A stretch of 12,077 nucleotides of DNA from an uncultured Collinsella sp. (GTDB lineage Bacteria; Actinomycetota; Coriobacteriia; Coriobacteriales; Coriobacteriaceae): positions 1 through 12,077 of the forward strand of contig CAAEEX010000121.1 in assembly GCA_900755005.1 (NCBI GenBank), given 5' to 3'. Positions 7,424 through 12,077 of this stretch are shown piece by piece. Made by a program: the position numbers and the translations under genes. Numbering within the stretch: the stretch's first letter is position 1; the number at the start of each line of letters is the position of its first letter. The notes under the pieces were generated by a model that saw only the letters and a list, made by a program, of their open reading frames with translations, did no database searches and was not told where the DNA came from.

Positions 7424-7452
7424 TTGACTTTAGGTAACTAAAGTTTCATACT
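7424..7452 (+). promoter_or_regulatory. cstA promoter with an internal palindromic operator candidate
   Basis: TTGACT (7424-7429) and CATACT (7447-7452) are separated by exactly 17 bases and follow an A+T-rich stretch. The expected start is near 7459, giving a leader of about 235 bases. A perfect palindrome with 7-base arms, ACTTTAG (7427-7433) and CTAAAGT (7438-7444) around GTAA, overlaps the -35 box and fills most of the spacer. A repressor bound here would block RNA polymerase. The half-site loosely recalls DtxR/MntR-type operators, but that assignment is only a guess. Confidence 0.7.
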
Positions 7453-7470
7453 CCTTTTCATCCACTGGGG

Positions 7471-7499
7471 GATGTGAACACGCACGGATCGTTCACATC
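7471..7499 (+). promoter_or_regulatory. 9-bp inverted repeat in the cstA leader
   Basis: GATGTGAAC (7471-7479) and GTTCACATC (7491-7499) are perfect reverse complements with an 11-base loop. It lies about 12 bases after the expected transcription start. It could be a stabilising 5' hairpin in the RNA or a protein-binding palindrome in the DNA; the sequence does not separate these. Confidence 0.55.
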
Positions 7500-7523
7500 A
7501 TGATTGAAGAGGATTTCTTAGAC

Positions 7524-7568
7524 ATGTTCACGCATCAGCTAAACATTATCAGCGTAGTAATTATCTGA
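7524..7568 (+). CDS. Ile/Val-rich leader peptide of the cstA attenuator
   Basis: A 14-codon ORF encodes MFTHQLNIISVVII and ends at TGA (7566-7568). Six of the last seven residues are isoleucine or valine, a composition typical of leader peptides that sense branched-chain aminoacyl-tRNA supply, such as the ilv leaders. AGAGGA (7507-7512) precedes the ATG by 11 bases. An in-frame ATG at 7500 would add eight residues (MIEEDFLD) but lacks a good ribosome binding site. Codons 3-5 lie in the 5' strand of the first RNA helix, and the stop codon lies in its 3' strand, as expected if ribosome position chooses the RNA fold. The peptide would have no function of its own; its translation is the signal. 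I see the ORF and helices directly; the regulatory role is inferred. Confidence 0.7.
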   Translation: MFTHQLNIISVVII

Positions 7569-7619
7569 TGCGGGTTAGCACATACAGCTAGCCCGTACGA
7601 TAACGGGCGGCTGATGAAG
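7531..7619 (+). promoter_or_regulatory. Mutually exclusive RNA helices of a putative attenuator
   Basis: Strand 1 (7531-7538) pairs perfectly with strand 2 (7565-7572) over 8 bp. Strand 2 extended (7569-7579) pairs with strand 3 (7587-7597) over 11 bp including two G-U pairs, sharing 7569-7572 with helix 1:2. Strand 3 (7591-7596, plus 7585-7588) also pairs with strand 4 (7603-7608, plus 7610-7613). Thus 1:2 with 3:4, or 2:3 alone, are alternative folds. In addition CATCAGC (7533-7539) is complementary to GCTGATG (7610-7616). A ribosome stalled on the Ile/Val codons at 7545-7565 would cover strand 1 and favour 2:3. How that reaches the downstream terminator is not resolved: strand 4 has only about four bases of obvious complementarity to the terminator's left arm. 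Confidence 0.65.
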
Positions 7620-7658
7620 ATGAGGGCCGTCGAGCGCAACCGACGGCCCTCATTTTTT
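7620..7658 (+). terminator. Intrinsic terminator inside the cstA leader
   Basis: A perfect 13-bp stem (7620-7632 with 7641-7653) with an 8-base loop ends in TTTTTT (7653-7658). It lies between the cstA promoter and its start codon (7694), so it can only serve to stop transcription before cstA. This position is the main reason to regard the leader as an attenuator. Confidence 0.92.
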
Positions 7659-7680
7659 ATGTCTAGGAAGTTCTTTTTAG

Positions 7681-7686
7681 AGGAGG
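7681..7686 (+). promoter_or_regulatory. Consensus ribosome binding site of cstA
   Basis: AGGAGG lies seven bases before the ATG at 7694. It is the full consensus and, with the biased codons of the gene, points to high expression once the leader terminator is passed. It starts 22 bases after the terminator T-run and is not part of that hairpin. Confidence 0.85.
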
Positions 7687-7693
7687 AAATGTA

Positions 7694-9583
7694 ATGAACG
7701 GAGTTTTGCTCATGGTTGTGGCCGCGGCGGTGCTCGCCTGCGGCTATCTGGGCTATGGCCGCTGGCTGGCCAACAAGTGGGGCGTTGACAAAGAGGCCCT
7801 CACGCCGGCCAAGCGCATGAAGGACGGCAAGAGCTTCTCGCCCGTCTCCGCGTTTACCGCGTTCTCGCACCAGTTCAGCTCGATCTGCGGTGCTGGCCCT
7901 GTCACGGGTACGATCGTCGCCATGGCCTTTGGCTGGCTGCCCGTTGTGCTCTGGGTCCTCGTCGGCGGCATCTTCTTTGGCGCCGTCCACGACTTTGGTG
8001 CTCTGTACGCCTCGATGAAGAACAACGGCAAGTCCCTGGCTCAGCTCATTGAGAAGTACATCGGCAAGACCGGCCGTCGCCTGTTCCTGCTGTTCTGCTG
8101 GCTGTTCTGCATCATCGTCATCGCCGCTTTCACCGACATGGTCTGCAAGACGTTCATGTTCACCCCGGCCGTTGACGCTTCTGGCGCCGCTACCGGTGCC
8201 ATCGACTTCACCAAGTCCTATGCCGCTGGCTGCGCTGGCACCATCTCCATCCTGTTCACCTTCGTCGCTATCGCCTTTGGTTGGGCCCAGAAGAAGTTCA
8301 ACCTCACCGGTGCCGCCGAGTTCGTCACCGGCGTGGTCCTCATGGTTCTCATGTTCGCCGTCGGTATGCAGTTCCCGGTCTACCTGGATAAGTTCCAGTG
8401 GTTCGCCGTCGTCATGGTCTACCTGGTCTTCGCTGGCGCTATGCCCATCCAGATGCTCAAGACCCCGCGTGACTACCTCACTTCCATCATGATGATCGTC
8501 ATGATCGTTTGCGCTGTCCTCGGCATCGTCGTCCTGGGCGTCAACGGTCAGGCCACCATCACCGCTCCGGTCTTCACCGGCTTCTCCACTGCCTCCGGCA
8601 TGATGTTCCCGGTCCTGTTTGTCTCCGTTGCCTGCGGTGCTCTCTCCGGTTTCCACAGCCTCGTTTCTTCTGGCACCTCCTCCAAGCAGGTCGAGAAGGA
8701 GCAGGACGCCGTCAAGGTCGGTTATGGCGCCATGATCGTCGAGTCCTTCGTCGGCATCCTTGCCATCATCGTCGCAGGCATCATGTTCTCCGATATGAAC
8801 ACCGCCGGCACCGGTGCCCTCAACGCCGGCGTCGCTTCCACCCCGTTCCAGATCTTCGCCGCTGGCATCTCCCGCGGTATGCAGGCCTTCGGTGTTGACG
8901 GCACGCTCGCTACCGTCTTCATGACCATGAACGTCTCCGCTCTGGCCCTGACCTCGCTCGATGCCGTCGCCCGCATCGCCCGCACCTCGTTCTCCGAGTT
9001 CTTTGCCCAGACCAACGACGCCCTGGCCATCGAGTCCAAGGCCGGCTACATGAAGGTTCTCGGCAACCCCTGGTTCGCCACGGTCGTCACCCTGCTTCCC
9101 GGTCTCGCCCTCGCCTTTGGCGGCTATGCCAACATCTGGCCGCTCTTTGGTGCTTCCAACCAGCTGCTCGGCGGTATGACCATGATCACCCTCGCCGTGT
9201 TCTGCAAGTGCACCGGCCGCAAGGGCTGGATGCTCTACGTGCCCGTCGCCTTCCTGCTCTGCTGCACCTTCACCTCGCTGGTCCAGAGCGCCATGGGCTG
9301 CATGACCGCTGTCCAGGCTTACGGCTTCTTCGGCACCATCCCGGCTACCGCCACCACGGCCGCCGTCTCCGTCGCCGCCACCAAGGGCCTGCAGCTCGTT
9401 TTCGCCGTTCTGCTGATGGTCCTGGGCCTCATCGTCGCCGTCAACTGCCTCAAGGAGTTCTTCGGCAAGGAGGCCGGCTCCATGCCTGACGAGGAGCCCG
9501 AGTGGTCCGAGATGGGCAAGGCCGAGTACGGTCGCGCCGCTGCCGCTGAAGCTCCTGCCGACGCCGAGGCCGCCAAGGCCTAG
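7694..9583 (+). CDS. cstA: CstA-family carbon starvation transporter (peptide or pyruvate uptake)
   Basis: A polytopic inner-membrane protein of 629 residues with a long series of hydrophobic segments and a charged C-terminal tail (from about residue 595, rich in Glu and Ala). Family motifs are SFSPVSAFTAFSHQFSSICGAGPVTGTI (between residues 47 and 74), AVHDFGALYASMKNNGKSL (97-115) and ANIWPLFGASNQLLGG near residues 477-492. CstA proteins are linked to peptide use during carbon starvation, and E. coli relatives also take up pyruvate; the substrate here cannot be read from sequence. It is shorter than the roughly 700-residue E. coli CstA. Codons are strongly biased to C-ending forms (GTC, ATC, TTC, ACC), unlike the upstream operon, suggesting high expression. 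It is flanked by terminators on both sides, so it forms a single-gene unit under the leader described above. Confidence 0.93.
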   Translation: MNGVLLMVVAAAVLACGYLGYGRWLANKWGVDKEALTPAKRMKDGKSFSPVSAFTAFSHQFSSICGAGPVTGTIVAMAFGWLPVVLWVLVGGIFFGAVHDFGALYASMKNNGKSLAQLIEKYIGKTGRRLFLLFCWLFCIIVIAAFTDMVCKTFMFTPAVDASGAATGAIDFTKSYAAGCAGTISILFTFVAIAFGWAQKKFNLTGAAEFVTGVVLMVLMFAVGMQFPVYLDKFQWFAVVMVYLVFAGAMPIQMLKTPRDYLTSIMMIVMIVCAVLGIVVLGVNGQATITAPVFTGFSTASGMMFPVLFVSVACGALSGFHSLVSSGTSSKQVEKEQDAVKVGYGAMIVESFVGILAIIVAGIMFSDMNTAGTGALNAGVASTPFQIFAAGISRGMQAFGVDGTLATVFMTMNVSALALTSLDAVARIARTSFSEFFAQTNDALAIESKAGYMKVLGNPWFATVVTLLPGLALAFGGYANIWPLFGASNQLLGGMTMITLAVFCKCTGRKGWMLYVPVAFLLCCTFTSLVQSAMGCMTAVQAYGFFGTIPATATTAAVSVAATKGLQLVFAVLLMVLGLIVAVNCLKEFFGKEAGSMPDEEPEWSEMGKAEYGRAAAAEAPADAEAAKA

Positions 9584-9622
9584 TCGGTCGGACGGGTTGG
9601 ATCTCCCATCTATTTGACTCGG

Positions 9623-9661
9623 AAAGACCGGGTCCGCAATCAAGCGGACCCGGTCTTTTTT
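9623..9661 (+). terminator. Intrinsic terminator of cstA
   Basis: A perfect 15-bp stem (9623-9637 with 9644-9658, loop AATCAA) leads into six T residues (9656-9661), 39 bases after the cstA stop. Because the left arm begins with AAA it may also work on the reverse strand, but no convergent gene is present. Confidence 0.95.
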
Positions 9662-9702
9662 CTTGTGAGAACAGGTGGTGCAAGGGCGTTCTCGCAGATG
9701 TT

Positions 9703-9732
9703 TTGCGTGGATAGGCTCGTGCGTTGTACCAT
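9703..9732 (+). promoter_or_regulatory. Candidate promoter of the JetD-like gene
   Basis: TTGCGT (9703-9708) and TACCAT (9727-9732) are 18 bases apart, each an imperfect match to consensus. They lie between the cstA terminator and the next start codon, where a promoter is needed. The expected leader would be about 28 bases. Confidence 0.45.
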
Positions 9733-9766
9733 ATGGACGTATATGTGTGCATATGAAAGGGGCCCC

Positions 9767-11959
9767 GTGGCCAAGACGGTATATTCCGATAATCAAAACA
9801 ATGTCGATGCTCTGACTGAGCGCCTGAGCAGCCAGACGTCGCTTTCTGCTGAGCGTGCCAAGCTGGTTGCCTACGACCTGCTTTGCCGCAAGGCGCTCAA
9901 GATTAAGTCGAGTGCGCTGGCGCAGATTTTCCGCTCCGTCGATAAGGAATGCGACACCAAGGCGATGCGCGATGAGCTTATCGCGGCAAATATCGTGACC
10001 AAGATCGAGGGTAGCGGCATTAACGGGCGCCCGGCGTTCTATACCATCAATGCTGAGATCCGCGATGCCCAGGAGCAGCCTGCCGAGTCCGTCGAAGATT
10101 TTGTCGTCGAGGATTCCGCTGACGCGCCTGCTGTGGAAGAAGTTGCTCCGCGTGAGCATGTCGATACCGATGAGTTGCTCGATGAGAACGTCGTGCGCGC
10201 CTTTACGGCCAAGGCAGGACGCGGCGGTTTTGGCGGGGGTGGCAAGCGCGATGCGCAGCGCCGCGCCCAGCAGGAGCGCTTCCGTCGCGCCGTTGCTCAA
10301 AAGGGTGAGACGGATGCCGAGGCTGTTGAGAACGAGGTTGCTGCCAAGTCGCAGAAGCCCGCGAAGGAGCAAAAGCCCGTGGAGGCCCAAGAGCCCAAGC
10401 GTCGTCGCGGTGCTCACTTTAAGGCTGCGCAGCAGGATGTCGCGCGTGAGGTTGAAGAGCCTTCCGAGGTTGCAGACGATGTTGAGGAGTCTGCCAAGAG
10501 GGCTCCGGGTTCGTGCCGTCCCGGCCGCGGTTTTGCGGGACGCGCGTATCCCGTAAAGCGTCAGGAGAAGGGCGAGCCGGCTTCGACCGCTCAGGCCGAG
10601 AAGGCCGAACAAACCGAGAAAACCGTTGAGCCGGCGACTCGCGAGCAGAAGCCTGTTGAGCCGCAGCTTGAGGTTGATGCCGAGGCCAAGGGCCAGCAGC
10701 CTACTGATGAGCGGACGGAGCAGAGCGCGTCGAGCAAGCCTCGCCGCCGTCGCCATCGTGGGGGCCGCAGTTCCCATGCCGAGACTGCAGCCGAGAAGAC
10801 CACGCCGCAGGACGAGGATGCGACTGCCGAGGTTTCTTCGGGGCAGCCTAAGCGCCAGCCGGCGAAGGAGAGCAAGTCCGATCGTCCGCAGAAGCAGGCG
10901 TCTATGCCAAAGCGCGAGCGCAATTTCCAAGGCGATTCTAAGCGCAAGTCTCAGAAGAAGCCGGAGTCTGCCGTAGCAGATACTGCTACTCAGCAGCCCG
11001 AGTCGGCCGTCCACGGCGAGGTATCGGCGTTTGCCCTTGCTCGCGTTTTGGGCAGGCAGCTGCTCAAAGTTGTCCCTACGCCTACGGCGCTCTCTAAGAT
11101 CAAGGAGCAGCAGACACAGATCGTAAAGGTCGAGGGCAAGGACGGCAAAAAGGCTCCGCAGCGCACTCAGCACAACGAGATGTCCAACCGCAAGATTGCC
11201 GAGGAAATCGCAATCATCCAGGCTTGGATCGAGCAAAACCGAGGTGCCGATACGCCGGTTGCCTCGCGCCGCCAGCGTGCCTACCAGATTTTTAACGACG
11301 AGAAGGCTTTTGACGGCAAGCACGGTGAGCGCCTAATTCGGCGTATGACCGAAAAGGGCATCAGCATGCAGGCGATTAAGGTCGCCCCCAACCGCCCCGT
11401 GCACTTTACGGGTTTCTTTACGCTGGGCGCCGACAAGCCGTTCATTATGGTTGAGAACCTGGATACCTACGACGAGATCGTCAAGCTGCTGCGAGGCCGC
11501 AAGCACGCCAAGCTCTTTGGCATCAAGGTGGGCGGCGTGATTTTTGGCGGCGGATGCAAGGCGAGCGTCTCGCATGCCCTGGACGATTATCTGGCCGAGA
11601 TCGGCTATCGCTTTAACTACGTCTACTATGTGGGCGATATCGACCGCGAGGGCGCGCGCATCGTCGAGCAGGCTCGCAATGCCAATGTGGTTGAGATTCG
11701 CCTGCATGCCGGCATGTACCGCGCCATGCTCGCCGAGCACAAGCGTCGCGTGAAGGCCGGCGGAGAGTGCGAGCCCGCGGCTGCCAACCAGGGCGTGCCG
11801 CAGAACTTGGCGGCGACGATCAAGGATCTGCCCATGGTCACGCGTGTGCAGTTCCGCAACGTGCTGCGCGAGGGCGGGCGCATTCCGCAGGAGATTCTGA
11901 TGACCGCCGACTATCGGGATGGCGACTCGGGAAGCTTCGACCGCATGCTGAACAACTAA
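9767..11959 (+). CDS. Solitary JetD-like (DUF2220) Toprim-domain protein with long disordered linker
   Basis: I recognise the C-terminal part as resembling DUF2220, the Toprim-like nuclease domain of Wadjet subunit JetD. MVENLDTY carries the expected catalytic Glu (E563) and YYVGDIDREG the Asp pair (D624, D626), with a conserved-looking MYRAML stretch after it. Residues about 15-105 look like a winged-helix DNA-binding domain (LSSQTSLSAERAKLVAYDLL through GRPAFYTI). Residues about 110-415 are low complexity, rich in Glu, Lys, Ala, Pro and Gln, with EQKPVE repeats and basic patches (KRRRG, RRRRHRGG), and are probably disordered. Residues 418-540 are a helical link to the Toprim part. I start at GTG 9767 with AAAGGGG four bases before it; a start at 9614 would lie in the cstA terminator, and ATG 9743 lacks a clear ribosome binding site. 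No JetA, JetB or JetC is adjacent, so a plasmid-defence role is unsupported. The 730-residue length far exceeds ordinary JetD. Confidence 0.7.
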   Translation: MAKTVYSDNQNNVDALTERLSSQTSLSAERAKLVAYDLLCRKALKIKSSALAQIFRSVDKECDTKAMRDELIAANIVTKIEGSGINGRPAFYTINAEIRDAQEQPAESVEDFVVEDSADAPAVEEVAPREHVDTDELLDENVVRAFTAKAGRGGFGGGGKRDAQRRAQQERFRRAVAQKGETDAEAVENEVAAKSQKPAKEQKPVEAQEPKRRRGAHFKAAQQDVAREVEEPSEVADDVEESAKRAPGSCRPGRGFAGRAYPVKRQEKGEPASTAQAEKAEQTEKTVEPATREQKPVEPQLEVDAEAKGQQPTDERTEQSASSKPRRRRHRGGRSSHAETAAEKTTPQDEDATAEVSSGQPKRQPAKESKSDRPQKQASMPKRERNFQGDSKRKSQKKPESAVADTATQQPESAVHGEVSAFALARVLGRQLLKVVPTPTALSKIKEQQTQIVKVEGKDGKKAPQRTQHNEMSNRKIAEEIAIIQAWIEQNRGADTPVASRRQRAYQIFNDEKAFDGKHGERLIRRMTEKGISMQAIKVAPNRPVHFTGFFTLGADKPFIMVENLDTYDEIVKLLRGRKHAKLFGIKVGGVIFGGGCKASVSHALDDYLAEIGYRFNYVYYVGDIDREGARIVEQARNANVVEIRLHAGMYRAMLAEHKRRVKAGGECEPAAANQGVPQNLAATIKDLPMVTRVQFRNVLREGGRIPQEILMTADYRDGDSGSFDRMLNN

Positions 11960-11966
11960 ATTCCGC

Positions 11967-12077
11967 CGGCCCCGGGAGAGCGGGGACACCGGCTTAGGTT
12001 TCCTGCTCTACAGTCCTGCTCACGACGGAGGCCACATTAAGTGGCCTCCTGTTCGTGCGGAACTCGCGATAAACCTA
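11967..12077 (+). repeat. Inverted-repeat element, copy 2 (cut by window end)
   Basis: It starts seven bases after the stop of the JetD-like gene, in the same orientation to its upstream gene as copy 1. The core (11996-12076) matches copy 1 at 75 of 81 positions. The left arm (11967-11995) differs from that of copy 1 but keeps the CCGGCCCC...CGGGGAC pattern, which in copy 1 is found in the right arm. Only the last base of the right arm (12077) is visible; it is A, which pairs with T at 11995, where copy 1 has an A-T pair of opposite orientation (7056 with 7138). The left arm can also fold on itself (GCCGG 11966-11970 with CCGGC 11989-11993). Confidence 0.85.

Noticed and set aside
7459..7658. 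T-box or metabolite riboswitch as explanation for the cstA leader
   Set aside because: I see no T-box antiterminator consensus and no recognisable aptamer core, while a translated Ile/Val mini-ORF with overlapping helices explains the layout better.
9614..9766. N-terminal extension of the JetD-like protein to a TTG start at 9614
   Set aside because: That start lies upstream of and reads through the cstA terminator hairpin and the candidate promoter. The GTG at 9767 has its own AAAGGGG and gives a sensible N-terminal domain.
7535..11323. A 1262-codon open reading frame on the - strand spanning the leader, cstA and most of the JetD-like gene
   Set aside because: It crosses two perfect + strand terminators and a promoter, and it is antisense to two well-supported genes. 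Its translation is low complexity (long Gly/Asp/Glu/His runs, Leu/Arg-rich stretches), as expected from reading biased C-ending codons backwards. No domain is recognisable.
9767..11959. A Wadjet (JetABCD) plasmid-defence system
   Set aside because: Only a JetD-like protein is present. No SMC-like JetC, kleisin-like JetA or JetB lies beside it; the upstream neighbour is cstA.

Overview
The window looks like chromosomal DNA from a high-GC actinomycete of the class Coriobacteriia, most likely Collinsella or a close relative. This is an inference from gene content, mainly a single-polypeptide TsaB-RimI-TsaD next to TsaE and the acpS-nnr-alr order, and from codon use. No rRNA or species marker is present. 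All convincing genes are on the + strand.

Bases 1-193 hold the end of an unidentified upstream unit, a strong intrinsic terminator (55-84) and promoter-like sequence. From 194 to 7017 runs a tightly packed housekeeping operon: acpS (with an unusual C-terminal tail), nnr (NAD(P)HX epimerase plus dehydratase), alr, a family 4 [4Fe-4S] uracil-DNA glycosylase, tsaE, and one gene fusing TsaB, RimI and TsaD. The products serve acyl-carrier-protein activation, nicotinamide cofactor repair, D-alanine supply for the wall, uracil repair and the tRNA t6A modification. Gaps are 0-12 bases and tsaE overlaps the fusion gene, so co-transcription is likely.

Bases 7018-7693 are a 676-base intergenic region with unusually dense structure. 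Its first part is a 135-base inverted-repeat element (7030-7164) with 33-base perfect arms. A related copy begins at 11967 and runs off the window end. Its core is nearly identical, but its arms differ in sequence and still pair where they can be seen. The second part is a regulatory leader for the next gene: a promoter with a palindrome inside it, a short ORF for MFTHQLNIISVVII, mutually exclusive RNA helices, and an intrinsic terminator 35 bases before the start codon. This has the form of a branched-chain amino acid attenuator.

The gene it would control (7694-9583) is a CstA-family transporter (peptide or pyruvate uptake) with strongly biased, C-ending codons, closed by a strong terminator (9623-9661). 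The last gene (9767-11959) encodes a protein with a probable winged-helix N-terminus, about 300 residues of charged low-complexity linker, and a C-terminal Toprim-like domain resembling the JetD/DUF2220 nuclease subunit of Wadjet systems. No JetA, JetB or JetC is present. The second copy of the inverted-repeat element starts directly after it.

The three items most worth following up are the Ile/Val leader in front of cstA, the covarying inverted-repeat family, and the solitary JetD-like protein.
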